Below are positions 52,939 to 61,743 of a stretch of DNA of 64,000 bases, in pieces; the stretch's first letter is position 1, and each line of letters opens with the position of its first letter. Position numbers and translations under genes: made by a program. Below the pieces are notes generated by a model. It saw nothing but the letters and a program-made list of their open reading frames with translations. It ran no database searches and was not told the origin of the DNA. Origin of the DNA: Thalassospira australica (GTDB lineage: Bacteria > Pseudomonadota > Alphaproteobacteria > Rhodospirillales > Thalassospiraceae); the NCBI RefSeq assembly GCF_000763295.1, contig NZ_JRJE01000004.1, positions 62,001 to 126,000 on the forward strand, read 5' to 3'.

Positions 52939-53642
52939 GTTTCTTAAGCGCAACCGGTATGACCGGCGGCTATGGCGGTACTGACATCATTCATGATTGT
53001 ACGATCACCGTCGAAAAAGGCGAGATCGCGGTCGTCGTCGGCCCCAACGGAGCCGGAAAATCAACGGCCATGAAGGCGGTCTTTGGCATGCTGAACCTGC
53101 GTAAAGGGTCAGTAACGCTGGATGGCAAGGACATCACCAACCTTGCCCCGCAGGATCGTGTTCCACAGGGCATGGGATTTGTTCCGCAGAACCGCAACGT
53201 TTTCGTTTCGCTGACGGTTGAAGAAAACCTTGAAATGGGGGCCTTCATCCGGACCGATGACAAAATCGAAGACACCAAGGAACAGATTTTCAGCCTGTTC
53301 CCGATTTTGGCGGAAAAACGCAATCAGCCCGCAGGCGAGCTTTCCGGGGGGCAGCGCCAACAGGTTGCCGTGGGCCGTGCGCTCATGACGCAGCCGAAAC
53401 TGCTGATGCTTGACGAGCCAACCGCTGGCGTCTCGCCGATCGTGATGGATGAATTGTTCGACAAGATTGTGGAAGTCGCCAAAACTGGCGTCGCCATCCT
53501 TATGGTCGAACAAAATGCCCGTCAGGCACTAGAGATCGCCGATCACGGGTTCGTCCTGGTGCAGGGACGGAACCGGTTCACCGATACGGGCGAAGCCCTT
53601 CTCGCCAACGAAGAAGTCCGCCGGTCCTTCCTGGGCGGGTAA
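52935..53642 (+). CDS. livF: HAAT transporter ATPase LivF
   Basis: 235 residues with Walker A GPNGAGKSTAMK, signature LSGGQRQQVAVGRALM, Walker B LLMLDEPTAGVSP and an H-loop. IIHDCTITVEKGEIAVVVGPNG and SLFPILAEKRNQPAG fit the LivF branch. It pairs with LivG; ATGA overlap couples their translation. Followed by livH after 12 bp. Confidence 0.95.
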   Translation: MSFLSATGMTGGYGGTDIIHDCTITVEKGEIAVVVGPNGAGKSTAMKAVFGMLNLRKGSVTLDGKDITNLAPQDRVPQGMGFVPQNRNVFVSLTVEENLEMGAFIRTDDKIEDTKEQIFSLFPILAEKRNQPAGELSGGQRQQVAVGRALMTQPKLLMLDEPTAGVSPIVMDELFDKIVEVAKTGVAILMVEQNARQALEIADHGFVLVQGRNRFTDTGEALLANEEVRRSFLGG

Positions 53643-53654
53643 ATGGGGTATTGA

Positions 53655-54665
53655 ATGGAAATTCTTAACGCACTTGCGCTGTTCACCAATTTCGTGGTCG
53701 TTCCGGCGACTGCCTATGGTGCGCAGCTCGCCCTCGGGGCGCTGGGCGTCACACTTATTTTTGGCATCCTGCGCTTTGCCAACTTCGCGCATGGCGAGTT
53801 GATGTCATTTGGCACCATGATCACAATTCTGGTCACCTGGTTCCTGCAAAATATGGGTGTGAGCATCGCCCCCTTCCCGACCGCGCTTTTGGCATTACCC
53901 ATCGGCGTTTTGGCTGCCGTCAGCATGGCGCTTTTGATGGATCGGTCGGTTTTCCGGTTCTATCGCAAACAACGCTCCAATCCGATTGTGTTTGCCATTG
54001 TTTCGGTCGGCGTTATGTTCCTGCTTGCCGGGATCATCCGCATCGTCATCGGCCCGGCCGATCAAAGCTTCGCCGATGGTGAACGCTTTATCATCGGTGC
54101 GTTTGATTCGCGCAGGGCACTGGGTCTGGATGAAGGCATCGCCATCAAACAAAGCCAGGTCATCACCGTCGTCGTCACCGCCATCGTTGTGGCCTGGCTG
54201 TTCTGGTTCCTGCAGAAAACCCGTTCGGGCAAGGCAATGCGCGCCTATTCCGATGACGAGGATCTGGCCCTGCTTTCGGGCATCAACCCGGAACGCGTGG
54301 TGATGATCTGCTGGATCATCGCGGCGGCATTGGCAACGATTGCAGGCACGCTTTACGGCCTTGACAAGACCTATAAGCCCTTCATCTTCCTGCAGATTCT
54401 GCTTCCGATCTTTGCGGCCACCATCCTTGGTGGCATCGGGCAACCGATTGGCGCGATTCTGGGGGCCTTCATTGTCGCCTTCTCGGAGGTGGTTGTGACA
54501 TATGCCTTCAAGAAGTTCCTTGCCTATCTCGGCCCGACGGACTGGGCGCCAGACGGGCTCGTGCAACTGCTGTCGACTGACTACAAGTTCGCGGTCTCCT
54601 TCATCATCCTGGTTGCGGTTCTTCTGATCCGACCAACAGGCATCATTCGTGGGAAAGTAATATGA
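53655..54665 (+). CDS. livH: HAAT transporter permease LivH
   Basis: 336 residues with about eight helices. GALGVTLIFGILRFANFAHGELMSFGTM is the conserved LivH start, and MRAYSDDEDLALLSGINPERVVMICWIIAAALATIAGTLYG holds the EAA-like loop that contacts the ATPase. Stop overlaps livM by 4 bp. Confidence 0.95.
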   Translation: MEILNALALFTNFVVVPATAYGAQLALGALGVTLIFGILRFANFAHGELMSFGTMITILVTWFLQNMGVSIAPFPTALLALPIGVLAAVSMALLMDRSVFRFYRKQRSNPIVFAIVSVGVMFLLAGIIRIVIGPADQSFADGERFIIGAFDSRRALGLDEGIAIKQSQVITVVVTAIVVAWLFWFLQKTRSGKAMRAYSDDEDLALLSGINPERVVMICWIIAAALATIAGTLYGLDKTYKPFIFLQILLPIFAATILGGIGQPIGAILGAFIVAFSEVVVTYAFKKFLAYLGPTDWAPDGLVQLLSTDYKFAVSFIILVAVLLIRPTGIIRGKVI

Positions 54666-55990
54666 CGAAGAGGGTTGCGCTCCTATATGGCCTTATGTGC
54701 CTGGTGTTGATCGTGATCGGCTTTCTTCAAAGCTGGAACGTCGCCTTTGGCATTTTCAATCTTTGTTTGATCTCTGCGGTGATGGCGCTGGGCGTCAACA
54801 TGCAGTGGGGATATGCCGGCCTGTTCAACGTCGGTGTCATGGGCTTTACCGCCCTTGGTGGCCTGACAGCCGTTCTGGTATCAATGCCACCGGTGGGACA
54901 GGCCTGGTCGGTTGCAGGCGGGGATATCGCACTGTCGGTGCTTAGCCTTGCTGGCACGATTGTCGCGGTGATTTACGCCCGCAAGGTCGTGCCGCCGGTC
55001 CTGAAATTGCCGGTAACGCTGGTGCTTATGCTGGCCGGCTATTTCGTGATTGGCATTTTCTTTGGTCCGGCGACCGATGCAATTGAAAGCATCGATCCGG
55101 CACTGAGCGGTTATCTGGGTGGTGCTGGTCTGCCGGTTGTTCTGGCCTGGCCGCTTGCCGGGCTGGTGGCTGCGGGTGCGGGCTGGCTTATCGGGCGTAT
55201 CGCGCTGGGGCTTCGGGCTGATTATCTGGCCATTGCCACGCTTGGTATTTCCGAAATCATCATTGCGGTCATCAAGTATGAAGAGTGGCTGTCGCGTGGG
55301 GTTAAAAACGTCACCGGCATCCCTCGCCCCGTGCCCTACGAGGTTAACCTGATCGAAAGCGAATGGTTCATCAATCTGGCGAACTTCTTTGGTGCTGCTG
55401 AACTCTCGGATGCGGCCAGCCTGTTTGTGAAGCTTTGCTATGCGGTGCTGTTTGTCATTGTGCTGGCGATCATCATGTGGTTTGCCGAACGGGCATTGAA
55501 ATCCCCGTGGGGCCGCATGATGCGTGCCATCCGTGACAACCGTGACGCGGCAGCAGCCATGGGCAAGGACGTCAAACGTCGCCATCTGCAGACCTTTGTT
55601 CTGGGCTGTGCTGTTTGCGGCATTGCCGGTGCGATGCTGACCACGCTTGACGGTCAGTTGACCCCGACCAGTTACATCCCGCTGCGCTACACCTTCCTGA
55701 TCTGGGTGATGGTGATCCTTGGCGGTTCGGGCAACAACTGGGGTGCGATACTGGGTGGTTTCATCATCTGGTTCCTGTGGGTCGAAGCAGAGCCGTTTGG
55801 CAACTGGTTCATGGCCACCGTAACCGCACCGCTGGGTGAGGATTCCGGCCTTGCCGATCACCTGGTCTCAGGGGCGGCCTATATGCGTTATCTGATGATG
55901 GGGGCAATCTTGCTTGTCGTCATGCGGTTCGCGCCAAAGGGCCTGATACCGGAACAAACAGGTGGATCAGCGGCGTCACGTTCGTCCTGA
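54662..55990 (+). CDS. livM: HAAT transporter permease LivM
   Basis: 442 residues, longer than the usual 320-360 because about 80 extra residues lie between the first helices and the core (ALSVLSLAGTIVAVIYARKV and the following hydrophobic stretch). NMQWGYAGLFNVGVMGFTALGGL and GLRADYLAIATLGISEIIIAVIKYEEWLSRGVKNVTGI are LivM signatures. GRMMRAIRDNRDAAAAMGKDVKRRH is the ATPase-coupling loop. It completes the transporter and is followed by a terminator. Confidence 0.93.
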   Translation: MTKRVALLYGLMCLVLIVIGFLQSWNVAFGIFNLCLISAVMALGVNMQWGYAGLFNVGVMGFTALGGLTAVLVSMPPVGQAWSVAGGDIALSVLSLAGTIVAVIYARKVVPPVLKLPVTLVLMLAGYFVIGIFFGPATDAIESIDPALSGYLGGAGLPVVLAWPLAGLVAAGAGWLIGRIALGLRADYLAIATLGISEIIIAVIKYEEWLSRGVKNVTGIPRPVPYEVNLIESEWFINLANFFGAAELSDAASLFVKLCYAVLFVIVLAIIMWFAERALKSPWGRMMRAIRDNRDAAAAMGKDVKRRHLQTFVLGCAVCGIAGAMLTTLDGQLTPTSYIPLRYTFLIWVMVILGGSGNNWGAILGGFIIWFLWVEAEPFGNWFMATVTAPLGEDSGLADHLVSGAAYMRYLMMGAILLVVMRFAPKGLIPEQTGGSAASRSS

Positions 55991-56349
55991 TCACAGATTT
56001 CTGCTTGGGGCGGGCACGATCAACCGATTGTGCCCGCCCCGGCTTTTTTGACCGCCGTACCAAGCTCCTGAGTAGCGCATCGCGTAACGGCCCTGCAATG
56101 CAGCTCCATCAATGCCTGCCGGGCGCCAACGCACTCCCCAAAAGAACATCTTCATTCGCGCAGGCCGATTAACTCGGCCTTGCCCGCAAAAATGTGCAAA
56201 ACAGCGCAAGATTGTGAAAGCCTGCATTGGCGTTTTGTGGCTTATTGGTCCGCAACAGATGCAATGGAGATGCCCCACATGTCCATTGTGCCAATTCCTG
56301 ATCTCCTTCGTGCCACCACACGCACGTGCTGTTTTGAAAGCCCCAAAGA
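55991..56349. other. Intergenic region after livM
   Basis: About 360 bp with the livM terminator at its left end and no gene seen in the remainder; the promoter of the EamA gene should lie near 56280-56340. Confidence 0.6.
56007..56049 (+). terminator. Terminator of livGFHM
   Basis: GGGGCGGGCAC and GTGCCCGCCCC form an 11-bp stem with a 12-base loop, then GGCTTTTTT. Confidence 0.9.
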
Positions 56350-57258
56350 ATGACAGCCCTGCTTTTTGTTATTGTCACCGCCTGCTGGGGATTTACCTGG
56401 TATGCGATCAAGCTTCAGATCGGGCCGATCCCGGTTGAAATTTCGATCTTTTATCGCTTTGCCCTGGCCGCGGCCGTTTTGTGCGGTTTCCTTTTAATGA
56501 TCCGCAAATGGCGTCCTGTGCCCTGGCGTGCGCATCCGTGGATCGTACTTCTGGGCTGCGGACTTTTCGGGATCAATTTTATCCTGATGTATTCGGCGAC
56601 TGGCTATATCGCCAGTGGCATTGTCGCGGTGATTTTCACCACCTCGACCATTTTCAATGCGCTGGGCAACTGGGCGTTTTATGGCAATAGGCCCGGTTTG
56701 CGCTTTGTCTTTGGTGCCGCCTTCGGGCTGGCGGGGATTGCCTGTTTGTTTGCCAATCAGATCTACGCCCTGTCGAACAATGCCAACGCTGTCACCGGCA
56801 TGATCCTGGCCCTGTGTGGCACGGCGGTGTTTAGCATGGGCAACATGGTTTCGGTCAAACTCAATAAAATGGGCATCCCGAACCGGGACGCGGTTGCACG
56901 CGGCATGATTTATGGCACCGTTTTGTTGTTTATCTTTGCCACCTTGCGCGGTCAGACGCCGGTCATGCCAACCGAACCGCTTTATATCGGCGGCCTGATC
57001 TATCTGGCGATTCCGGGATCGGTGGTGGCGTTTATCGCCTATCTGGCGCTGGTCAACCGGGTTGGCGCGGGGCGCGCGGCCTATGTCACGGTGCTGTTTC
57101 CGGTCGTCGCACTTACGGTTTCGACATTCCTTGAAGGTTATGTCTGGACGCCGATTGGCGCGACCGGGCTTGCGATGGTGTTGCTGGGCAACATCACGAT
57201 TTTTGCCAAGCTTCCGAAATTCATTGCGGTACGAACCAAGACCGCCATCGCAAAATAA
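56350..57258 (+). CDS. EamA/DMT-family exporter
   Basis: 302 residues with ten predicted helices in two EamA repeats (FVIVTACWGFTWYAIKLQIGPIPVEISIFYRFALAA; then VTGMILALCGTAVFSMGNMVSVKLNKMG). TGYIASGIVAVIFTTSTIFNALGNWAFYG is the typical end of the first repeat. Members export amino acids, purines or other metabolites. No substrate clue is visible. It has its own terminator and stands apart from the next EamA gene, which differs clearly in sequence. Confidence 0.92.
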   Translation: MTALLFVIVTACWGFTWYAIKLQIGPIPVEISIFYRFALAAAVLCGFLLMIRKWRPVPWRAHPWIVLLGCGLFGINFILMYSATGYIASGIVAVIFTTSTIFNALGNWAFYGNRPGLRFVFGAAFGLAGIACLFANQIYALSNNANAVTGMILALCGTAVFSMGNMVSVKLNKMGIPNRDAVARGMIYGTVLLFIFATLRGQTPVMPTEPLYIGGLIYLAIPGSVVAFIAYLALVNRVGAGRAAYVTVLFPVVALTVSTFLEGYVWTPIGATGLAMVLLGNITIFAKLPKFIAVRTKTAIAK

Positions 57259-57280
57259 CACATCGGACAATTTGACGATC

Positions 57281-57307
57281 AAACGGGGCCGCATGTGCCC
57301 CGTTTTT
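57281..57307 (+). terminator. Terminator of the first EamA gene
   Basis: AAACGGGGC and GCCCCGTTT form a 9-bp stem with a 7-base loop, followed by TT. Confidence 0.85.
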
Positions 57308-57396
57308 ATGTGTTACCTTCATGTCCGAAACTGGCGAGCGTGTAACACCCGATACGCATAGTCTTTGCCGTCATCACCAAACCGACGGAGCCACAA

Positions 57397-58416
57397 ATGC
57401 AGCCCACCAAAGACACCACACACCCGTTACCAGTTGAAAACCAAACCCCGTCGCGCCCATCCAGCGCGGCCCCGCCAATGGATGGCACAAGCTGGTTAAT
57501 GCTGATTGTGCTTTCGATTCTTTGGGGCGGATCGTTTTTCTTTACCGAAATTGCGCTTGTTGATTTGCCGCCGCTTACACTTGTGCTGTGCCGGGTGATG
57601 ATTGCCGCGATTGTTTTGTGGTGGGTGGTCTTGCTGCGCAATATTGCAATCCCGCGAGATCCGAAATTCTGGGGCGCAATCCTGATCATGGGGGCACTGA
57701 ACAATCTTGTGCCCTTCTCGCTTATTGTCTGGAGCCAAACCCACATCACCAGTGGCCTTGCCGCCATCCTGAATGCCACAACGCCGCTTTTCACCCTTAT
57801 CATTGCCCATCTTGCGACCGATACGGAAAAGCTTAATCTGCGCAAGGCATCGGGTGTTCTGATCGGCTTTGCCGGTGTGGTGGTGATCATCGGTGTGCCT
57901 GATGTGCCAACCCCACAGCCCGGCACCGATGCAACCCTGGCCTTGCCAACAGCCTCATGGCTTGCAGCACTTGCGCCACTCGCCCCGCTTGCGGTTCTTT
58001 TGGCGGCATTCAGCTATGGCTGTGCCGGGGTGTTTGGCAAACGTTTCGGGGATACAAACCCGATCCTGACCGCTGCGGCGATGACCAGCGCATCAAGCCT
58101 GCTTCTGATCCCGCTTGCCGCCATCATTGACACGCCCTGGCGTTTGGCACCGCCATCCCCGGACGCCATCATGGCTGTCTTTGGCATTGCGGTCCTAAGC
58201 ACTGCGCTTGCCTATATCCTTTATTTCGCGATCCTCAAGCGGGCGGGTGCAAGCAATTTGCTGCTTGTGACCTTTTTGATCCCGGTCAGCGCGATCTTTC
58301 TTGGCGTCGGGCTTCTGGGGGAAAAGCTTTCGCTGCAACAGCTTGCCGGGATGGGCGTGATCGGGGTGGGATTGGCGGTAATTGATGGACGGTTGATCAG
58401 AAAACGGGTGCGGTAA
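57397..58416 (+). CDS. EamA/DMT-family exporter
   Basis: 339 residues with a polar N-terminal stretch of about 28 residues, then ten helices. MLIVLSILWGGSFFFTEIALVDLPPLTLVLCRVMIAA opens repeat one; SQTHITSGLAAILNATTPLFTLIIAHL ends it; repeat two begins near 195. A Pro/Ala/Thr-rich loop joins the repeats (GVPDVPTPQPGTDATLALPTA). The sequence is of the YdcZ/RhaT-like DMT exporters, with unknown substrate. Confidence 0.92.
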   Translation: MQPTKDTTHPLPVENQTPSRPSSAAPPMDGTSWLMLIVLSILWGGSFFFTEIALVDLPPLTLVLCRVMIAAIVLWWVVLLRNIAIPRDPKFWGAILIMGALNNLVPFSLIVWSQTHITSGLAAILNATTPLFTLIIAHLATDTEKLNLRKASGVLIGFAGVVVIIGVPDVPTPQPGTDATLALPTASWLAALAPLAPLAVLLAAFSYGCAGVFGKRFGDTNPILTAAAMTSASSLLLIPLAAIIDTPWRLAPPSPDAIMAVFGIAVLSTALAYILYFAILKRAGASNLLLVTFLIPVSAIFLGVGLLGEKLSLQQLAGMGVIGVGLAVIDGRLIRKRVR

Positions 58417-58444
58417 AAAACAGCGTTGTGGCGGTTTTCATCGC

Positions 58445-58900
58445 TTAATCATCGAGTGGGCGTTCATAAACCACCCAGTCCGATGCATTGCCAAGCCGGT
58501 CATAAAGCCCGCGTGCCGTGGTGTTATCCGCTGCTGTGATCCAGGAGAGTTTGAACCATCCACGGGCGCGGGCGATTTTATCAAGTCGCGCAAGCAGGGC
58601 CAGGGCCACGCCCGCGCGCCGGGATCCCTGTACGACATAAAGATCATCAAGTTGACCAAACCAATTTCCGGTCAGGGTTTCGGGCACGGCGCGATATTGC
58701 GCAAAACCAACAACCCGACCGTTTTTCACTGCGAGCAGGCATTCCATCGGCCCATCAGGATCAACGATCCAGCGCCATGTCGTCTCAAGCGCTGCGTCAG
58801 ACGAAACACAGCCGTAAAACGCCATATAGTCACCAAACAGCGTGGCCCAAGCGCCCCGGTCGGCTTCGACTGCGGGGCGGATTTCGATTGTGCCTGCCAT
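58445..58900 (-). CDS. GNAT-family acetyltransferase
   Basis: 151 residues. IEIRPAVEADRGAWATLFGDY is the usual GNAT beginning; GQLDDLYVVQGSRRAGVALALLARLDKIARARG is the acetyl-CoA-binding core (R-R-A-G-V-A), and WITAADNTTARGLYDRLG completes the fold. The start ATG 58900 overlaps the cyclase stop as TAATG, so it is translated together with that gene. An earlier frame extension to 58930 lies inside the cyclase gene. The acceptor substrate is unknown. Confidence 0.87.
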   Translation of the reverse strand: MAGTIEIRPAVEADRGAWATLFGDYMAFYGCVSSDAALETTWRWIVDPDGPMECLLAVKNGRVVGFAQYRAVPETLTGNWFGQLDDLYVVQGSRRAGVALALLARLDKIARARGWFKLSWITAADNTTARGLYDRLGNASDWVVYERPLDD

Positions 58901-60225
58901 TACTCGGCAACCTCCGAACCACCAATGCAATAAAGGTTCGTCCCCTTGGCCTTGGCTGCATACATTGCCTTGTCGGCCGCGTGGATCAGGGTATCAAGCG
59001 TGCGGGCATGTTCGGGATAGATCGCAATGCCAAGACTTGCCCCCACCCGATAGGTCCTTTCGCGTGTTTCCAGCGGCGCGGATACAGCCCCCAGGATCTT
59101 GTCGGCGATGGCGTGAACCTCTGCCCCTGTTTCCAGTTCTTCGAGAATGACCATAAATTCATCCCCGCCGATGCGGGCGACGGTATCGGCGGCCCTGACC
59201 GCATTTGTCAAACGTTGTCCGGTATTGATCAGGATGCGGTCCCCGGCAGCGTGACCGAGTTCGTCGTTGATCGACTTGAAACCGTCCAGATCGATAAAGA
59301 CCACGGCGATCCGCGTCTGGTGGCGCTTGGCGCGTTCAATGGCCTTTGAAAGCCGATCTTCGAAAATGATCCTGTTGGGCAACCGGGTTAATGGGTCGTT
59401 GAAGGCAAGTTCGCGGATTTGGTCGGCTTCTTCGCGTTCCTCGGTAATGTCGCGGACAACCCCCATCATTTTAAGCGTTTCGCCATTTTCATCCTTGATG
59501 ACATTCCCGGTTTCGCGCAGCCACCGAATGGTCCCATCGGGCCAGACAACGCGATATTCCTCGTCGTGTTTCTCGCCAGTTTCGATACAGCGAATTTCAC
59601 CCTGCCGGACGCGTTTCTTGTCATCGGGGTGGACCGCGTCACAGAACAGGGAATAGCTTGGCGTCACCTCGCCCGGTTTATAGCCAAACATGGCATAGAT
59701 GGCGTCCGACCAATAAAGCTCGTCGGTGTCAACGCGCCAGTCCCAGGTGCCGATACGCGCAAAATGCTGGCTTTGCTTGAAGCGTTGGACGTCTTCGCTG
59801 ACCTCCGGCCGGGCGTTTGCAACATCCCGCACGATCAGCATTTTGGTGCTACGCCGCCGCCCGGTCTGCCCCAATTGCAAGACCTCGACCGGAAACCTCG
59901 CGCCGTTTGAGCGGACCGCGTCGGTTCGATGCATGGTTTTGTGCTGTTCGTTGCCACCAGCAACCGGCATGTCGGGCAACAGCATGGCAAGGTCGATGCC
60001 CGAAACATCCCCCACAGGTTGACCAAACATCTCTACTGCTGCGGCATTGACGCTTCCAACCGATCCGTCAGGGCCGAGTGTTACGACACCATCAGACATA
60101 TTCGCGATCATGGCATCAAAGACATCCAGCCGTGCGCGATCCTGCCGACGCAACCAGACGACATAGGCCAATGCAACAACCGAAATGATGGCAAAGAAAA
60201 GGGAAAAATGAACGGTATAGGGCAT
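58900..60225 (-). CDS. Membrane-anchored PAS-PAS-GGDEF diguanylate cyclase
   Basis: 441 residues. One N-terminal helix (FSLFFAIISVVALAYVVWL), PAS near 35-150 (FDAMIANMSDGVVTLGPDGSVGSVNAAA), PAS near 155-275 (ARIGTWDWRVDTDELYWSDAIYAMFGYKPGE, with a PAC end DITEERE), then GGDEF with DPLTRLPNRIIFEDRL and VARIGGDEFMVILEEL. The inhibitory site RAAD is intact, so product feedback is expected. It should make cyclic di-GMP in response to a PAS-sensed signal. Translationally coupled to the downstream GNAT gene. Confidence 0.94.
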   Translation of the reverse strand: MPYTVHFSLFFAIISVVALAYVVWLRRQDRARLDVFDAMIANMSDGVVTLGPDGSVGSVNAAAVEMFGQPVGDVSGIDLAMLLPDMPVAGGNEQHKTMHRTDAVRSNGARFPVEVLQLGQTGRRRSTKMLIVRDVANARPEVSEDVQRFKQSQHFARIGTWDWRVDTDELYWSDAIYAMFGYKPGEVTPSYSLFCDAVHPDDKKRVRQGEIRCIETGEKHDEEYRVVWPDGTIRWLRETGNVIKDENGETLKMMGVVRDITEEREEADQIRELAFNDPLTRLPNRIIFEDRLSKAIERAKRHQTRIAVVFIDLDGFKSINDELGHAAGDRILINTGQRLTNAVRAADTVARIGGDEFMVILEELETGAEVHAIADKILGAVSAPLETRERTYRVGASLGIAIYPEHARTLDTLIHAADKAMYAAKAKGTNLYCIGGSEVAE

Positions 60226-60365
60226 CGGTGGGCGTGTTTTTCCCTAAAACGGTGTGTCATGCAAAGTATAGCTATACATCAGTAATATGAAAAGTCTGCA
60301 GAACAAAACAACGGTGAAGATATCTGGTCCAGATGCTCGATCGAACCACTCCAAAAGCCCGGCCA

Positions 60366-60412
60366 ATACTTAGCCATTGACATAACTTTTATACCCGCAT
60401 ATACTTAGCCGC
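60366..60412 (+). promoter_or_regulatory. Consensus-like promoter, probably leaderless, with repeated ATACTTAGCC
   Basis: TTGACA at 60377-60382 and TATACT at 60400-60405 have the ideal 17-bp spacing. The expected transcription start (about 60411-60413) falls on the ATG of the ArsR gene, and no ribosome site precedes that ATG. ATACTTAGCC occurs at 60366-60375 and 60401-60410, flanking the promoter elements, and may be the repressor site. Confidence 0.75.
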
Positions 60413-60757
60413 ATGGATAAGTATCAAGAACCACTCGACAGCCTCTTTCATGCACTGGCCGACCCGACCCGCCGGGCGGTCGTTCAGCGTTTGGTGGAAG
60501 GCCCGGCACCGGTAAAGGAACTGGCAGCGCCACACGACATGGCCCTGCCGTCTTTCATGAAACACATCAGTGTTCTGGAAGACGCCGGACTGATTACCTC
60601 TCAAAAGCAGGGCCGTGTTCGGACCTGCAGGTTTAATCCCGAGAAACTGGCGGCAGCAGAAAAATGGTTCGAGCAACAGCGCGCCATCTGGGCAAGCCGC
60701 TTTGACAATCTCGACAATCTACTGACAACCCTTCAGGGAGAAACCGATGAAACCTGA
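60413..60757 (+). CDS. ArsR-family regulator
   Basis: 114 residues. DKYQEPLDSLFHALADPTRRAVVQRLVEGPAPVKELAAPHDMALPSFMKHISVLEDAGLITSQKQGRVRTCRF is a complete ArsR winged helix. No metal-binding cysteines are present, as in the group encoded beside SRPBCC proteins. Its gene overlaps the SRPBCC gene by 11 bp. It probably represses both genes from the promoter directly in front. Confidence 0.93.
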   Translation: MDKYQEPLDSLFHALADPTRRAVVQRLVEGPAPVKELAAPHDMALPSFMKHISVLEDAGLITSQKQGRVRTCRFNPEKLAAAEKWFEQQRAIWASRFDNLDNLLTTLQGETDET

Positions 60758-61250
60758 TCTGCGTTTTAACTTCATCGCCGACATGCAAAAAGGCACCCTG
60801 ACCGTCCGGCGCGAGTTTGCCGCCAAACGGCAACTGGTGTGGGATTGCTATACCAAGCGTGAGCTTCTCGACCAATGGTACGCGCCCAAGCCCCTGACGA
60901 CGAAAACCAAGTCTTTTGATTTCCGCGAAGGCGGGCATTGGCACTTTGCCATGATTGATCCGAACGGCACCCATTACTGGAGCCGCACGGATTACGAAAC
61001 CATCACCCCGATTGACGGTTATACCGGTTATGACAGCTTTACTGATGAGACCGGCACCCCGAACCCCAATATGCCCCGTTCGCATATCGAGATGACCTTC
61101 ACCGATCAGGGCGCGCATACGATGACCGAGACAGTGGTTGCCTACACCTCCGCCGAAGACCTGCAAACGGTCATTGATATGGGCATGGAAGAAGGCCTGG
61201 CCTCGACCCTTGAGCGGCTTGATGAATTGCTTGTTAAATTGGTGGCTTAA
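60747..61250 (+). CDS. SRPBCC (AHSA1/START-like) protein
   Basis: 167 residues. LTVRREFAAKRQLVWDCYTKRELLDQWYAPKPLTTKTKSFDFREGGHWHFAMIDPNG is the AHSA1 signature; TFTDQGAHTMTETVVAYTSAEDLQTVIDMGMEEGLASTLERLDELL is the C-terminal helix. The fold makes a hydrophobic cavity for small ligands. Function is unknown beyond pairing with an ArsR regulator, a common bacterial arrangement. It ends with a terminator. Confidence 0.92.
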   Translation: MKPDLRFNFIADMQKGTLTVRREFAAKRQLVWDCYTKRELLDQWYAPKPLTTKTKSFDFREGGHWHFAMIDPNGTHYWSRTDYETITPIDGYTGYDSFTDETGTPNPNMPRSHIEMTFTDQGAHTMTETVVAYTSAEDLQTVIDMGMEEGLASTLERLDELLVKLVA

Positions 61251-61269
61251 GCTGACACCGAAAATGCAA

Positions 61270-61298
61270 AAGGGACCGGAACGAACCGGTCCTTTTTC
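61270..61298 (+). terminator. Terminator of the ArsR-SRPBCC pair
   Basis: AGGACCGG-type stem: GGACCGG and CCGGTCC pair around AACGAA, followed by TTTTT. Confidence 0.88.
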
Positions 61299-61380
61299 TG
61301 TTCTATGCCGCAAAATATCGCGGTGATTTTCATATCCTCGAACGACCCGATTTCACATACCTCGTTGTCTCAGAGTTACA

Positions 61381-61411
61381 GGTGGGGGTTCAAGTCCCTC
61401 CTCGGCTACCA
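61381..61411 (+). pseudogene. tRNA 3'-end fragment (T-arm and acceptor strand)
   Basis: GGGGGTTCAAGTCCCTC is a full T-arm, followed by acceptor strand CTCGGCT and ACCA. The upstream 45 bases have no matching 5' half or anticodon arm. It looks like the 3' end left by integration into a tRNA gene; the type (perhaps elongator tRNA-Met) is not certain. Confidence 0.65.
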
Positions 61412-61493
61412 ATCACTTCAGATAATCTCACACATTGACAATCGAACAAATTTGTTCGAAAACGCATTCATCAGCACACTGGGCAGAGGCTGA

Positions 61494-61706
61494 ATGAACG
61501 GCAATGAACTGATGCGCAAGCTCAGGAAATACGCCAAGGCGCGTGGGCTGGACCTTGGGTTAGTGGCTCATCGCGGCAAAGGGTCACACGGTACGCTGTA
61601 TTTGGGTAGCCGTCGCACCACCCTGAAAGACCGCAAAAAGGAAATCAGCCCCGGCCTGCTCAACAGCATGCTGAAGGATCTCGGCATTGATCCGAAGGAT
61701 ATCTGA
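61494..61706 (+). CDS. hicA: HicA-family mRNA interferase toxin
   Basis: 70 residues: NGNELMRKLRKYAKARGLDLGLVAHRGKGSHGTLYLGSRRTTLKDRKKEISPGLLNSMLKDLGI. The dsRBD-like fold and the catalytic His in KGSHGT (about 33) are clear. It cleaves mRNA when its antitoxin is lost. The antitoxin gene begins 37 bp downstream. It lies next to a tRNA fragment, which fits an acquired module. Confidence 0.9.
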   Translation: MNGNELMRKLRKYAKARGLDLGLVAHRGKGSHGTLYLGSRRTTLKDRKKEISPGLLNSMLKDLGIDPKDI

Positions 61707-61743
61707 TATCCGGTGATTCATATCCAAAGAATGGAAGAAAGAA

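Noticed and set aside
61335-61411. Complete tRNA gene
   Set aside because: T-arm and acceptor 3' strand are good, but no D-arm, anticodon stem or 5' acceptor strand can be paired upstream.
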